From NCBI GenBank assembly GCA_018969015.1, contig JAGWZE010000004.1, forward strand, positions 62,001 to 126,000: a stretch of 64,000 nt of DNA, given 5' to 3'. The notes beneath the pieces are model-generated. The model saw only the letters and a list, made by a program, of their open reading frames with translations. It was not told the DNA's origin and did not search any database. Below, in pieces: positions 27,969-37,896 of this stretch. This DNA comes from Alphaproteobacteria bacterium. GTDB taxonomy: Bacteria; Pseudomonadota; Alphaproteobacteria; Caulobacterales; Aquidulcibacteraceae. A program made the position numbers and the translations under genes. Position 1 is the stretch's first letter. Every line of letters begins with the position of its first letter.

Positions 27969-29165
27969 ATGGCCGACGGCGCCGCCCCGACCTCCCAGAC
28001 CACCGCCGCCCCCGTCGAGGCGGCCGCCGCCGCCTCGCGCCTGACGCCCGAGCGCCGCAAGGTCCTGCAGATGGTCGTCGGCGGGATCGCCGCCATCGTG
28101 CTGGCGTTCGCCGCCCATTGGCTCCTCGTGGGCCGCTGGGAACAGAAGACCGACAACGCCTACGTCCGGGCGGACATCTCGATCGTCGCCCCCAAAGTCG
28201 AGGGCTACGTCACCGCCGTGAAGGTCGACGACAACCAGGCCGTGAAGGCCGGGGACGTCCTCGTTCAGATCGACGACGCCGACTACAAGGCCGCGCTCGC
28301 CCGCGCCCAGGCCAATCTGGCCCGCGCCAAGGCCCAGGCCGCCGCCAGCGTCGCCGCCTCCCGCGGGGCCGGCACGCGCGTCGGCCAACAGGGCGCCCAG
28401 ATCGCCCAGGCCCAGGCGGCGCTCGCCGCAGCCCAGGCCGAGCAGGCGCGTCTGGCCGCCGACCGGGAGCGGTTCGCCGCCCTGGCCGCAAAGGGCCTCG
28501 TCGCGCCCGCCCGCCTCGAACAGATCGACGCGCAGGCCAAGTCCGCCGCCGCCAACGCCCGCGCCGCCGCCGCGCAGCTCACCTACCAGCGCGAACAAAC
28601 GGGCGTGCTGTCGTCCTCCCGCGCCAGCGCGGGCGGGGAGGCCGCCGCCGCCGCCGCCGCCGTGAAGGCCGCCGAGGCCGATCTCGCCGTCGCGAAACTC
28701 AATCTGGAGCGCACCCGCCTCGTGGCCCCGATCGACGGCGTCGTCGGGGATCGCACGGTCCGCGTCGGCCAGCTCGTGCGCTCCGGCGTGCAGGTCATGG
28801 CGATCGTTCCGGTTTCGGACGTTTACGTCGTCGCCAACTTCAAGGAGACGCAGCTCGGCAAGATGCGTCCGGGACAGAAAGTGAAGCTCAAGGTCGACGC
28901 CTACCCCGACCTCAAGCTTGAAGGCCGCATCACCAGCCTCGCGCCGGCGTCCGGCGCACAGTTCTCCCTGGTGCCGACCGACACCGCCACCGGCAACTTC
29001 ACCAAGATCGTGCAGCGCGTGCCCGTGAAGATCGCCGTGGCGCTCGACGACGAGGCGCGTGGCCTCCTGCGCCCCGGCCTTTCGGTGGAGGCCGTCGTCG
29101 ACACGCACCCCGTCCGCGGCTCGGCGCCGGCCGCGAAAGTCGCCGCCGCCACACGCGCGCGGTGA
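27969..29165 (+). CDS. EmrA-type membrane fusion protein
   Basis: 398 aa periplasmic adaptor of a tripartite efflux pump. One N-terminal membrane helix (about 34-54), the NAYVRADISIVAPKVEGYV half-lipoyl motif, a long Ala-rich alpha-hairpin (about 95-245) and the returning half-lipoyl LVAPIDGVVGDRTVRVGQLV, then a beta-barrel domain. AAGGAGC lies before the ATG. Stop is 4 bases before the MFS gene. No outer-membrane TolC-like gene is adjacent. Confidence 0.92.
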   Translation: MADGAAPTSQTTAAPVEAAAAASRLTPERRKVLQMVVGGIAAIVLAFAAHWLLVGRWEQKTDNAYVRADISIVAPKVEGYVTAVKVDDNQAVKAGDVLVQIDDADYKAALARAQANLARAKAQAAASVAASRGAGTRVGQQGAQIAQAQAALAAAQAEQARLAADRERFAALAAKGLVAPARLEQIDAQAKSAAANARAAAAQLTYQREQTGVLSSSRASAGGEAAAAAAAVKAAEADLAVAKLNLERTRLVAPIDGVVGDRTVRVGQLVRSGVQVMAIVPVSDVYVVANFKETQLGKMRPGQKVKLKVDAYPDLKLEGRITSLAPASGAQFSLVPTDTATGNFTKIVQRVPVKIAVALDDEARGLLRPGLSVEAVVDTHPVRGSAPAAKVAAATRAR

Positions 29166-29169
29166 GGCG

Positions 29170-30786
29170 ATGACCACGCTCGCCGCCGGGTCGACGCCCA
29201 GCGCGCCGCCGCGCCGGGGCGGGTTTTCGTTCGCCGGCGTCGAGCCGCCGGAGCCGACGCTCGGGCAATGGATCGCCTTCACGGCGATGATTTTCGGGAA
29301 CTTCATGGCGATCCTGGACATCCAGATCGTCGCGAGCTCCATCACGCAGATCCAGGCCGGCGTCTCCGCAAGCCGTGACGAGATCACCTGGGTTCAGACG
29401 TCGTATCTGATCGCCGAAGTCATCGCGATCCCACTCTCGGGCTTCCTGATCCGCGCGCTCGGCACGCGCCTATTGTTCACGGTCGCGGCGTCCGCGTTCG
29501 CTGTGCTGAGCATGGCGTGCGCGCTCTCCTGGGACATGAACTCCCTCATCGTCTTCCGCACGTTGCAGGGCTTCGTGGGCGGCGCGCTGATCCCGACGAC
29601 GATGAGCACGCTCTATCTCACGTTCCCGTCGCATCGGCAGGCCGTCGCTGGAACGATGGTCGGCCTCGTGTCGACGATGGCGCCCTCCATCGGCCCCACG
29701 CTCGGCGGCTGGATCAGCGAAGCGGCGGGGTGGCGCTGGCTGTTCTGGGTCAATGTCGTCCCCGGCATCATCATCGCCGTGCTCGTGTGGCGCCTCCAGA
29801 AGGGGCCGAAACCCAACTGGGCGATGATCCGCAATCTCGACGTCTGGGGGCTGCTCGGGCTCGCGGCGATGCTGGGCTGCACGCAATTCGTGCTGGAGGA
29901 GGGGCCCGGCCACGACTGGTTCGCCGAGACCGGAGTCGCCATCGCCGCCGCGGCCGCGCTGCTCGGCACGATCATCTTTTTCTATCGCTCGCTCACGCAT
30001 CCCAACCCGGTCGTGGACCTGCGGGTGTTCCGCTATGGCAGCTTCGGGATCGGATGCGCGCTCGCCATTCTCGTCGGCGTGGGCCTCTACACGCCGACGT
30101 TCCTGCAGCCGCTCTTTCTCGGTCAGGTGCGCGGCTACAACGCGCTCGAGATCGGCCACAACATGTTCGCCCAAGGGCTGACGATGTTCATCATGGCGCC
30201 GATCATGTCGCGCCTCGCGCAATACGCGGAGGACCCGCGGCCGTTGGCGGCGTTCGGCTTCATCTGCATCGCCATCAGCTGCTTCATGCAATCTCACCTG
30301 ACGGCCGAAAGCGCGTTCTGGGATTTCTTCTTCCCGCAGGCGATCCGCGGTGTCGGCCTCATGACGACCTTCATGGCCGTGATGCGCCCGACGCTTGCGT
30401 CCCTGCCACCCGAACTCGTGCCGAGCGGCACGGGCGTGTTCAACCTGATGCGCAATCTCGGCGGCGCCTTCGGGCTCGCCACGCTCATCACCCTGCAGCA
30501 GCACGCACTCGCGGGCCACCGCCAGGAGCTCTACGCCGCCGCCAACACGCCCACGGTTCGGGCCATGCTGGAGGGCTCGGCCGCGCGCCTCGCCGCCGAG
30601 GGCGTGCAGGATCCCGAGACGGTCGCGCTCGCCAATTATCTGCACCTGCTGGACCGTGAGGCGCTGGTCATGACCTTCAACGACCAGTTCCTGACGGTCG
30701 CCCTAGCGCTGTGCGTCGCGGCCGGTCTGGTTCTGCTCATGCGCAAGCCGAAGCCGGGCCAGGCCGCGCCGGCCGACGCCCACTGA
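29170..30786 (+). CDS. EmrB/QacA-type DHA2 drug efflux transporter (MFS)
   Basis: 538 aa, fourteen predicted membrane helices. Motif D1 ([17 protein letters not shown]) at helix 1 and the [21 protein letters not shown] segment (motif C region) identify the DHA2 family. It forms a proton-driven multidrug pump with the preceding adaptor. GAGG precedes the ATG. Regulated by the divergent TetR protein, presumably released by a toxic substrate. Confidence 0.94.
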   Translation: MTTLAAGSTPSAPPRRGGFSFAGVEPPEPTLGQWIAFTAMIFGNFMAILDIQIVASSITQIQAGVSASRDEITWVQTSYLIAEVIAIPLSGFLIRALGTRLLFTVAASAFAVLSMACALSWDMNSLIVFRTLQGFVGGALIPTTMSTLYLTFPSHRQAVAGTMVGLVSTMAPSIGPTLGGWISEAAGWRWLFWVNVVPGIIIAVLVWRLQKGPKPNWAMIRNLDVWGLLGLAAMLGCTQFVLEEGPGHDWFAETGVAIAAAAALLGTIIFFYRSLTHPNPVVDLRVFRYGSFGIGCALAILVGVGLYTPTFLQPLFLGQVRGYNALEIGHNMFAQGLTMFIMAPIMSRLAQYAEDPRPLAAFGFICIAISCFMQSHLTAESAFWDFFFPQAIRGVGLMTTFMAVMRPTLASLPPELVPSGTGVFNLMRNLGGAFGLATLITLQQHALAGHRQELYAAANTPTVRAMLEGSAARLAAEGVQDPETVALANYLHLLDREALVMTFNDQFLTVALALCVAAGLVLLMRKPKPGQAAPADAH

Positions 30787-30879
30787 GGCCCGGCCCTGAC
30801 GTTGCGGCCCGATGGCGCCGCGCGCGGGCCTGAGGCATGATGCGCGCCGGCCGCCGTCAGAGCGGCGAGGGAGGCGCAC

Positions 30880-32598
30880 ATGGCCGATTTCGATCTCGTG
30901 ATCCGCGGGGGAACCGTGGCCGACGGCGCGGGCGCGCTCGCCGAAGCCGACGTCGCGGTCGCAAACGGCGTGATCGCCGCGGTCGGCAAGGGGCTCGCCG
31001 CCGGGCGCGAAGAGATCGACGCCAAGGGCTTGCTCGTCACCCCCGGCTTCGTCGACATCCACACCCATTTCGACGGCCAGGCCACCTGGGACCGCCACAT
31101 GGAGCCCTCGTCCTCCCACGGCGCGACGACGGTGGTGATGGGCAATTGCGGCGTCGGCTTCGCGCCGTGCCGCCCGCAGGACCGGGACGCGCTGATCGCC
31201 CTGATGGAAGGCGTCGAGGACATTCCCGGCGCCGCGCTCGCCGAAGGCCTGCCCTGGGACTGGGAATCTTTCCCGGACTATCTCGACGCATTGGCGCGCC
31301 GCCCGCGCGACATCGACGTCGCCGCCCAGGTCCCGCACGGCCCGCTGCGCGTCTACGCCATGGGCCAACGCGGCATCGATCGCGAACCCGCCACCGAAGC
31401 CGACATCGCCCTGATGCGCCGCCTGCTCGACGAGGCGTTGGACGCCGGCGCCGTCGGTCTCGCCACCTCGCGCACCATCGCGCACCGCACCTCGACGGGC
31501 GATCTCACGCCGATGTACGGCGCCCTGCGTGACGAACTCGCCGCGTTGACGAAGGTCATCGGCAAACGCGGCGTGTTCCAGCTCGTCTCGGATTTCCGTG
31601 ACGAGGAAGACGAATTCGGCATCCTGGAAGACGCCGCGCGCGCCGGCGTCGCGGGCGCGTCGTTCTCGCTGCTGCAGGCTGACGTCGCGCCGCAGAAGTG
31701 GCGCTCGATGCTCGCGCGGACCGAAGCGGCGGCGGCCGCGGGCCTGCCGCTGCGCGCGCAAGTGATCTGCCGCCCCGTCGGCGTGCTGATGGGCCTGGAA
31801 GCGAGCGTGCATCCGTTCCTCTATCGCCCGAGCTTCGCGCCGCTGCGCGATCAGCCGCTCGCCGCACGCGTCGCGGCGATGCGCGATCCCGCGCTGCGCG
31901 CGCGCCTTCTCTCGGAGAAGGACGAGGGCGCCCATCCGCTGCTGATCTATTTCGGCGGCGCCCACGCCAAACTGTTCCCGATGCGCGCCGAGCCCGATTA
32001 TGCGCCCTCCGCGGACGACAGCTTCGCCGCGCGCGCCGCGCGCGCGGGCCGCCCGGCGGAGGAACTGATCTACGATTGGCTGATCGAGGACGAGGGCAAG
32101 GCGCTCATCTATCTGCCGCTCTACAACTACACGGCCAATGATCTGTCCGTATGCGGAGAGATGCTGCGCCATCCCTTGACGATCCACGGCCTCGCCGATG
32201 GCGGCGCGCATGTCGGCACGATCTGCGACGGCTCGGCCTTGACCTACCTCCTCACGCGCTGGGCGCGCGACGATCGCACGATCCCGCTCGGCGAGGCGGT
32301 GGAGATGCTCACGTCGCGCCCCGCATCCGCGATCGGCCTTTTCGATCGCGGCCGGATCGCGCCGGGCCTCAAGGCCGATCTCAACGTCATCGATCTCGAC
32401 GCGCTGGCGATCGAGCGGCCGCGCATCGTGCACGATCTTCCGGCGGGCGGCCGTCGCTTCCTGCAAGGCGCGCGAGGCTACCGCGCGACGGTGGTCTCCG
32501 GCGTCGTCACGCGCCGCGACGACCGCGCCACCGGCGCGCTGCCGGGCCGCCTCGTGCGCGGCCGCCAGGCCTCGCCGATGGCGCGCGCGGCGGAGTAG
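30880..32598 (+). CDS. N-acyl-D-amino-acid deacylase-family amidohydrolase
   Basis: 572 aa, composite beta-sandwich and TIM barrel. HTH at residues 61-63 ([10 protein letters not shown]) is the first metal pair; [10 protein letters not shown] (89-98) gives the Cys ligand typical of D-aminoacylases; [11 protein letters not shown] holds the catalytic Asp region. Hydrolyses N-acyl-D-amino acids or related cyclic amides; exact substrate unknown. GAGGGAGG precedes the ATG. It stands alone, 93 bases after the efflux operon. Confidence 0.88.
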   Translation: MADFDLVIRGGTVADGAGALAEADVAVANGVIAAVGKGLAAGREEIDAKGLLVTPGFVDIHTHFDGQATWDRHMEPSSSHGATTVVMGNCGVGFAPCRPQDRDALIALMEGVEDIPGAALAEGLPWDWESFPDYLDALARRPRDIDVAAQVPHGPLRVYAMGQRGIDREPATEADIALMRRLLDEALDAGAVGLATSRTIAHRTSTGDLTPMYGALRDELAALTKVIGKRGVFQLVSDFRDEEDEFGILEDAARAGVAGASFSLLQADVAPQKWRSMLARTEAAAAAGLPLRAQVICRPVGVLMGLEASVHPFLYRPSFAPLRDQPLAARVAAMRDPALRARLLSEKDEGAHPLLIYFGGAHAKLFPMRAEPDYAPSADDSFAARAARAGRPAEELIYDWLIEDEGKALIYLPLYNYTANDLSVCGEMLRHPLTIHGLADGGAHVGTICDGSALTYLLTRWARDDRTIPLGEAVEMLTSRPASAIGLFDRGRIAPGLKADLNVIDLDALAIERPRIVHDLPAGGRRFLQGARGYRATVVSGVVTRRDDRATGALPGRLVRGRQASPMARAAE

Positions 32599-32626
32599 GG
32601 GGCGCATTTGAAAGCGCCCCGCTTCC

Positions 32627-32719
32627 GTCATCCTCGAGCACGCGCAGCGTGGTCGGGGATCCAGGAATTTTCATGCAACTTCTGGATCCCCGGCACGCCT
32701 GCGGCGCGCCGAGGATGAC
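32627..32719. repeat. Palindromic repeat family B, copy 3
   Basis: GTCATCCTCG ... CGAGGATGAC with inner GGGGATCCAG / CTGGATCCCC arms, between converging amidohydrolase and glutathione peroxidase genes. Confidence 0.85.
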
Positions 32720-32727
32720 GGCGACGA

Positions 32728-33213
32728 TTACGCGGCAAGCGCCGCGTCGATCGCCGCGAGCATCTCGCGGCCGAGCGGCGCGGCGGAGGAGGCGAAGCCC
32801 TCGACGAGCGCGCCGTCCTTGCCGATCAGGAATTTGTGGAAGTTCCAGCGCGGCAGCGCGCCTTCGCCGGCCTCGTCCGCGATCCAGCGATAGAAGGGAT
32901 GCCGGTCGGCGCCGACGATCGACACCTTGCCCGTCATGGGGAAGGTCACCTTGTAGGCCGTCTCGCAGAACGACTTGATCTCGTCCTCGGCCTTGCTCTC
33001 CTGGCGGCCGAAATCGTTGCAGGGCACGCCGAGCACCACGAGCCCGTCCTTGGCGCGCGCCGCATGCAGGTTTTCCAGCTCGCGATACTGGGGAGTATAG
33101 CCGCAGGCGCTCGCCACGTTCACCACGAGCATCGGCCGCCCCGCGAAGCTCCGCAACGGCAGGTCCGCCTTGTCGGCGAGGCGCAGGAACGTGAAATCGT
33201 AGGCCGTCGCCAT
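32728..33213 (-). CDS. Glutathione peroxidase family protein (Cys type)
   Basis: 161 aa thioredoxin-fold peroxidase. The peroxidatic residue is C37 in VASACGYTPQY (Cys in place of Sec). PCNDFGRQE (loop with the second conserved region) and WNFHKFL (Trp/Asn of the catalytic tetrad) are intact. Reduces hydrogen peroxide and lipid hydroperoxides using glutathione or, more often in bacteria, thioredoxin. No export signal. Stands alone. Confidence 0.93.
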   Translation of the reverse strand: MATAYDFTFLRLADKADLPLRSFAGRPMLVVNVASACGYTPQYRELENLHAARAKDGLVVLGVPCNDFGRQESKAEDEIKSFCETAYKVTFPMTGKVSIVGADRHPFYRWIADEAGEGALPRWNFHKFLIGKDGALVEGFASSAAPLGREMLAAIDAALAA

Positions 33214-33302
33214 GGGACGCGGGCTCCTTGGGGATTGGGCGCGTGCCTATACATCAGCGGCGCGCGGGCGCAATGGCTGACGCTGCGGCGCGCGAAAATG
33301 GC

Positions 33303-33956
33303 TCAGTCGCCCACCGCCAGATCGGAAACGAACGGGTTCGTCTTTCGCTCCCAGCCGAAGGTCGACAATTCGCCGTGTCCGGGCAGGAAGCGGATGTCGT
33401 CGCCGCGCGGGAAGAGCTTCGTGCGGATCGAGGCGACGAGATCGTCGAAATTCCCGCGGGGGAAATCCGTGCGTCCGATCGAACCGCGGAAGATCACGTC
33501 GCCCACGAACGCGAACCGCGCCTCGTTCTGCACAAACACGACGTGCCCCGGCGTATGGCCCGGGCAGTGGACGACGTCGAACGTCGCCTCGCCGACGGTG
33601 ACGGTCTCGCCGTCGGTGAGCCAGCGGTTCGGCGTGCAGGCGCGCGCGTCATTCATGCCGTAGCGGCTGGCCTGATCGGGGATGGAGGCGAGCAGCCAAT
33701 CCTCGTCGCGGTGCGGGCCTTCGATCGCCACGCCATAGCGTTCGGCAAGCGCGGCGGCCGCGCCCGCATGGTCGAGATGGCCGTGCGTGAGCAGGATCTT
33801 CTCGATCGTCACGTCGTGTTGCGCGGCGACGGCGACGAGCCGCTCCGGCTCGCCGCCGGGATCGACGAACGCGCCGCGCTTCGTCTTTTCGCACCACACC
33901 AGCGCACAGTTCTGCTGGAACGGCGTGACCGGGATGACGACGACCTTGATCGGCAT
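33303..33956 (-). CDS. Metallo-beta-lactamase-fold hydrolase (glyoxalase II-like)
   Basis: 217 aa. Binuclear metal motif THGHLDHAG (H58, H60, D62, H63), then HCPGHTPGH and a late PGHGELS supply the remaining ligands. Resembles the short YcbL-type hydrolases that act on thioesters such as S-lactoylglutathione; in vivo substrate uncertain. Its ATG shares one base with the stop of the upstream 89-aa gene (TGATG), so the two are translationally coupled. Confidence 0.9.
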   Translation of the reverse strand: MPIKVVVIPVTPFQQNCALVWCEKTKRGAFVDPGGEPERLVAVAAQHDVTIEKILLTHGHLDHAGAAAALAERYGVAIEGPHRDEDWLLASIPDQASRYGMNDARACTPNRWLTDGETVTVGEATFDVVHCPGHTPGHVVFVQNEARFAFVGDVIFRGSIGRTDFPRGNFDDLVASIRTKLFPRGDDIRFLPGHGELSTFGWERKTNPFVSDLAVGD

Positions 33957-34225
33957 CAGGCGTCTCCGGAAGCGTCGTTCAGCGTGAACTCGCCGGCGCG
34001 CACGCGCGCGGGCAGCCCTTCGCACATCTGCGCGACGGCTTCGGCGCCGTAGAGATCGACCATGTCGGCGAGCGCCGCGAAGATCGCCGTCGAGGCGAGG
34101 AACTCCGGCTCGACGCCTTCCTTCAGGGCGGCGTCCCACGCATCCAGGATCACGTCGAGCGCGCGCGCTTTCTGATCGGCTTCGGACATCGGCGTGCGGG
34201 CGTTCGGCGGTTCGGACGTGGCCAT
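33956..34225 (-). CDS. Conserved small protein, DUF5076-like
   Basis: 89 aa, helical and acidic: ADQKARALDVILDAWDAALKEGVEPE, then a hydrophobic STAIFAALADMVDLYGAEAVA helix. It matches small alphaproteobacterial proteins I associate with DUF5076; function unknown. GGAG 6 bases before the ATG supports the longer start over an internal Met at residue 13. Coupled to the metallohydrolase gene. Confidence 0.7.
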   Translation of the reverse strand: MATSEPPNARTPMSEADQKARALDVILDAWDAALKEGVEPEFLASTAIFAALADMVDLYGAEAVAQMCEGLPARVRAGEFTLNDASGDA

Positions 34226-34264
34226 GGGGCGCTCCGGGTTCGGATCATTCGGGAAGATCGGGCG

Positions 34265-34663
34265 TCATTCCGCGCGGTGCGGCGCGGCGAGCGCCGCGGA
34301 GAGGCGGCGGCCCTTGCCCTTGAGCTCGGCCTCGACGGCCTGCGCCTCGGGGCTGCAGGAGGGGAAACGTTCCTCCTCGGATCGGTATCCCGCGTTGAAG
34401 GCGTCCACCATCGCGCTCCGCTGGGGCCCCGCGACCGGCGCCTCGAGATCGATGAGCCGCGTCATCATCTCCCGCCAGGTCTGGTCGCCGCGGCCCACGC
34501 ACAGGATGCGGATATAGTGCGCCCCGCCGAGGACGCGCGAGAGCTCCACCACGCGGGAGGAGTAGCTCTCGCCGGGGCGCGCCGCCTGGGCCTGCGCCTG
34601 GGCGGGCGCAAGCCCGAGCGCGGCGGCGAGGAGAAGGGCGGCGGGACCGGCAAAGCGACGCAT
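34265..34663 (-). CDS. TIGR02301-family exported protein
   Basis: 132 aa with a signal peptide (residues 1-24, ending APAQAQAQA). The mature part carries the family features: RVLGGAHYIRILC, GRGDQTWREMMTRLIDLE, then FNAGYRSEE and a second Cys near 101, suggesting a periplasmic disulfide. Conserved in alphaproteobacteria; function unknown. Weak ribosome-binding site. Confidence 0.75.
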   Translation of the reverse strand: MRRFAGPAALLLAAALGLAPAQAQAQAARPGESYSSRVVELSRVLGGAHYIRILCVGRGDQTWREMMTRLIDLEAPVAGPQRSAMVDAFNAGYRSEEERFPSCSPEAQAVEAELKGKGRRLSAALAAPHRAE

Positions 34664-34729
34664 TCCCGCAGTGTTAGCCGGGCGCGGCGTCGGCGTCATC
34701 GGTCCTGGCCAGTCTTGAGCCCCGCGGCC

Positions 34730-35695
34730 TCAGGCCACGAAGCGCGACGCGCGGGCGAGCGCGGCCTCGGCGTCGGCGATCATCTGGGCGACGATCTCCG
34801 CGGCCGGCTGGACCTTGCGCACGCCGCCGGCCGATTGGCCCATGGCGAAGCAGGACTTGTCGGCGTCGAGGCCCTCGATCTGGCCGCCGATCCCGCCCAT
34901 CGCGCCGTTGCGGACCGACACCATCGCCTGCATCGGGAAGGCCTGGATGTCCTGCGGCCGACGCTCCCAATCCTCGACATAGGCGTTCTTCTTCACCCGC
35001 ATCGGCTTGCCCGAGTAGCAGCGGGTGCGGACCGTATCCTCGTCGGAGGCGGTGACGACCGCCTCCCGATACATCTCGCCGGCATGCGCCTCCACGGAGG
35101 CGATGAAGCGCGTGCCGACCCAGACGCCCTGCGCGCCGAGGGTGAGGGCGGCGGCGAGGCCGCGCCCGTCATAGATGCCGCCTGCCGCCACGACCGGGAT
35201 CTTCACCGCCTCGACCGCCTGCGCCACGAACGGCATCGTGCCGACGAGCCCGGTATGGCCGCCGCCTTCGCCGCCCTGGCAGATCACCGCGTCGCAGCCG
35301 GCCTGTTCGGCCTTGATGGCGTGTTTGACGGCGCCGCACACCACCATGACCTTGAGCCCGGCTTTCTTGAGCTTTTCCATGATCGGCATCGGCACGCCCA
35401 GGCCGGCGACGAAGCTCGTCGCGCCTTCGGCGATGATGACGTCCACCGCGGCCGTCAGTTGGTCGGGCGTGGCGGCGAGGAGGTCGACGCCGAACGGCTT
35501 GTCCGTGAGCTTGCGGACCTTCTGCATCTGCTCGCGGATGAACTCCGGCCCGGTGCCGGCCATGCCGAGCACGCCATAGCCGCCGGCATTGGACACGGCC
35601 GCGACCAGTTCGGCGTAGGAGACGCCGCCCATGCCCGCGAGCATGATCGGATGCTGCACGCCCAAAAGCTCGCAAAGCGGTGTTTTCAAAGCCAT
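34730..35695 (-). CDS. Nitronate monooxygenase-family flavoprotein (second copy)
   Basis: 321 aa FMN TIM barrel of the 2-nitropropane dioxygenase family: PIMLAGMGGVS at the N-terminal strand, VSNAGGYG, the phosphate-binding CQGGEGGGHTG and AAGGIYDG. The catalytic-His region of class I enzymes is present as GGHTG. GGGAGG 5 bases before the ATG fixes the start. It is only distantly similar to the paralogue at 4950-5906, so not a recent duplication. Confidence 0.85.
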   Translation of the reverse strand: MALKTPLCELLGVQHPIMLAGMGGVSYAELVAAVSNAGGYGVLGMAGTGPEFIREQMQKVRKLTDKPFGVDLLAATPDQLTAAVDVIIAEGATSFVAGLGVPMPIMEKLKKAGLKVMVVCGAVKHAIKAEQAGCDAVICQGGEGGGHTGLVGTMPFVAQAVEAVKIPVVAAGGIYDGRGLAAALTLGAQGVWVGTRFIASVEAHAGEMYREAVVTASDEDTVRTRCYSGKPMRVKKNAYVEDWERRPQDIQAFPMQAMVSVRNGAMGGIGGQIEGLDADKSCFAMGQSAGGVRKVQPAAEIVAQMIADAEAALARASRFVA

Positions 35696-35789
35696 GAGGA
35701 CCTCCCGTTTGACGGCGAGAGAGACCGGGCGCCGCAACGTCCGTCAAGACGCACGTTTCGGGAGCGCGTTTGGTTGGCGCGCGCGGCGG

Positions 35790-36350
35790 CTAGGCGTCCA
35801 GTTCGACGTCCCAGTAGAGATAATCCATCCAGCTCTCATGGAGATAATGCGGCGGAAAGCGCCGCCCCATCGCCTGAAGCTCGTGCATGTTCGGCCGGCG
35901 CGGCTTGCGCGCCGGGTGCATGCCGCATTCGCGTGAGAGCCGGCCGCCCTTCGTCAAATTGCAGGGGCCGCAGGCCGCGACGATGTTTTCCCACGTCGTC
36001 CGTCCGCCTTTGGAGCGGGGGATCAGATGGTCGAAGGTGAGGTCGTCCGGCGAGCCGCAGTACTGGCAGACGAAGCCGTCGCGCAGGAACACGTTGAACC
36101 GCGTGAAGGCGGGCGGGCGGTCCTGGCTGACATAGTCGCGCAGGGAGATCACCGACGGCAGCCGCATCTCGAACGAGGGCGAATGGACCGTGTGGTCGTA
36201 CTGGGCGATGACGTCGACCCGCTCGAGGAAGACGGCCTTCACCGCCTCCTGCCAAGGCCATAGCGACAACGGATAGTACGAGAGCGGCCGATAGTCGGCG
36301 TTCAAGACGAGCGCGGGAAACCCGGACGGAGGCGTCTTGACGACCTGCAT
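35790..36350 (-). CDS. HNH endonuclease family protein
   Basis: 186 aa. Zinc pairs C95-x2-C98 and C127-x2-C130 bracket the HNH core (FDHLIPRSKGG with D107-H108, and N131). An N-terminal domain of about 80 residues (ALVLNADYRPLSYYPLSLWPWQEAVKAV) is typical of the widespread bacterial HNH proteins that are not tied to restriction. Cellular role unknown. Divergent from the glycosyltransferase gene across 287 bp in which I see no further gene. Confidence 0.88.
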   Translation of the reverse strand: MQVVKTPPSGFPALVLNADYRPLSYYPLSLWPWQEAVKAVFLERVDVIAQYDHTVHSPSFEMRLPSVISLRDYVSQDRPPAFTRFNVFLRDGFVCQYCGSPDDLTFDHLIPRSKGGRTTWENIVAACGPCNLTKGGRLSRECGMHPARKPRRPNMHELQAMGRRFPPHYLHESWMDYLYWDVELDA

Positions 36351-36637
36351 CAGCTTCGCCGCTCCGCAACGGGGAGGGCGCGGCCCCGCCGCCGGGGGCT
36401 TTCGGGGCGCCGAAGGGCGCTGGGGATGGGCGTCAGGTGACTGAAAGCAAATCTCCGGACCCGAAGATGGCGACTCGGACCCGAGCCGTCCACCCGCTGA
36501 CCGGACTTTTATGTGATTTGCCGTGACGCTGTGATGACAAGGCGACGCAGGTCGCCAAGGCCGACCGACCGGCCAAGCATCCGGGGCATTTGACCCCGCC
36601 GGGGCGGCTGGCCTAAGCACCCCGAAACGGAGCGCCC

Positions 36638-37537
36638 ATGGCCGAGCGGGTCATCGTCACCGGCGGCGACGCCAAATACTTCCCTTTGATCGAGGACTTG
36701 TGCGAGTCGGTGCGCGCGCAGCGCGACGCCGTCGCCATGGGTCTGGTCGTGATCGACGCGGGCCTGACCTCGGACCAGTGCAACCACCTCGCGGCGCGTT
36801 ACGGCGCGCGCGTGATCAAGGTTGGCTGGGAGTTTCCCGAAGCCGAAGCGCGCTCGGGCGGCAAAGAGTACGTGAAAATGTCGGTGGTGCGGGCGTTCCT
36901 CGACCGCCATTGCCCGGAGGCGTCACTGATCGCCTGGGTCGACGCCGACGCGTGGATCCAGGATTTCGCTCCGCTGGAGCTCATGTTCGCCGCGGCGGCG
37001 CAAAACCGCCTCGCGATCGTGTCGCAGACCTCGCGCTATTCCGCCGTCTCGATGACGGTCCAGTATGTGGGGCTCGGCCTCGCGCGAGTGCGGTCCATTC
37101 TCTACAAAAACAGCCGCAACGCCGGCCTTCCCGAAGCGATCTGCCGCCAGCTCGGCGACAAGCCCACGCTCAACTCCGGCGTCTTCGTGCTGGCCCGCGA
37201 GGCGCCGCACTGGGACGTCTGGCGGGCGCGGATGGGCGAGGCGATCAAGCGCGGCCGGGTGTTCACCGTCGACCAGCTCTCGATCGGGCTGATGACCTAT
37301 GTCGACGGCATGCCCGTCGAGCTCTGCCCGGAAACCTGCAACTACATGGGGCCGTGGAAGGCCTCGGAGGACGGAAAAGCGCTGGTCGAGTTCTATACGC
37401 CCTACGCCCGTGTCGGGGTCGTCCACATGGCCGGCCGGGACGAGATGCGCGCCGATCCGACCTTGACGATCCCGATCCCGACGGTGGACGGCCGCGAGAT
37501 CCATAAATCGCTCCGCCGCGCGGCGTGGCGCGGGTGA
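36638..37537 (+). CDS. GT8-like glycosyltransferase family protein
   Basis: 299 aa, GT-A fold by pattern: a DxD motif (D102-A-D104) within LIAWVDADAWIQ, and LNSGVFVL (NSG at 179-181), the two hallmarks of family 8 transferases. No membrane helix or signal peptide, so a cytoplasmic or peripheral enzyme using a nucleotide sugar. Acceptor unknown. The following TfoX-like gene overlaps its stop by GTGA. Confidence 0.72.
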   Translation: MAERVIVTGGDAKYFPLIEDLCESVRAQRDAVAMGLVVIDAGLTSDQCNHLAARYGARVIKVGWEFPEAEARSGGKEYVKMSVVRAFLDRHCPEASLIAWVDADAWIQDFAPLELMFAAAAQNRLAIVSQTSRYSAVSMTVQYVGLGLARVRSILYKNSRNAGLPEAICRQLGDKPTLNSGVFVLAREAPHWDVWRARMGEAIKRGRVFTVDQLSIGLMTYVDGMPVELCPETCNYMGPWKASEDGKALVEFYTPYARVGVVHMAGRDEMRADPTLTIPIPTVDGREIHKSLRRAAWRG

Positions 37538-37896
37538 GCGCGGAAGACCTGGCGCGGGACCTGTTCGCCGGCCTGGGCGAAATCCGGGTGCGCCGGATGT
37601 TCGGCGGTGCGGGTGTCTATTGCGGTGAGGTTATGTTCGGGCTGATCGCGGACGACGTGATCCACATCAAGGCCGACGCCGCGCTTGCAGACGCGCTCGC
37701 CGCGGAAGGCTCCGGACCGTTCGTCTGGGTTCCGCCGTCCGGCCCGAAGGCGGGCCAGGAGATCGCGATGTCCTACTGGCGCCTGCCGGACGCCGCCCTC
37801 GATGATGTCGATACCGCGTTGGACTGGGGCCGGCGCGCGCTGAGCGTCGCGCGCGCCGGAGCCAAGCCGAAAAGGCCGAAGATCAAGCGCCCTTGA
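37534..37896 (+). CDS. TfoX/Sxy N-terminal domain protein
   Basis: 120 aa consisting of the TfoX N-terminal domain only (IRVRRMFGGAGVYCGEVMFGLI) and a Lys/Pro-rich tail. Stand-alone versions are common and not shown to act in competence. The GTG start overlaps the upstream TGA by four bases (GTGA), a coupling signal; an in-frame GTG 9 bases earlier is less likely. Its 3' end overlaps the converging enoyl-CoA hydratase gene by 14 bases. Confidence 0.8.
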   Translation: MSAEDLARDLFAGLGEIRVRRMFGGAGVYCGEVMFGLIADDVIHIKADAALADALAAEGSGPFVWVPPSGPKAGQEIAMSYWRLPDAALDDVDTALDWGRRALSVARAGAKPKRPKIKRP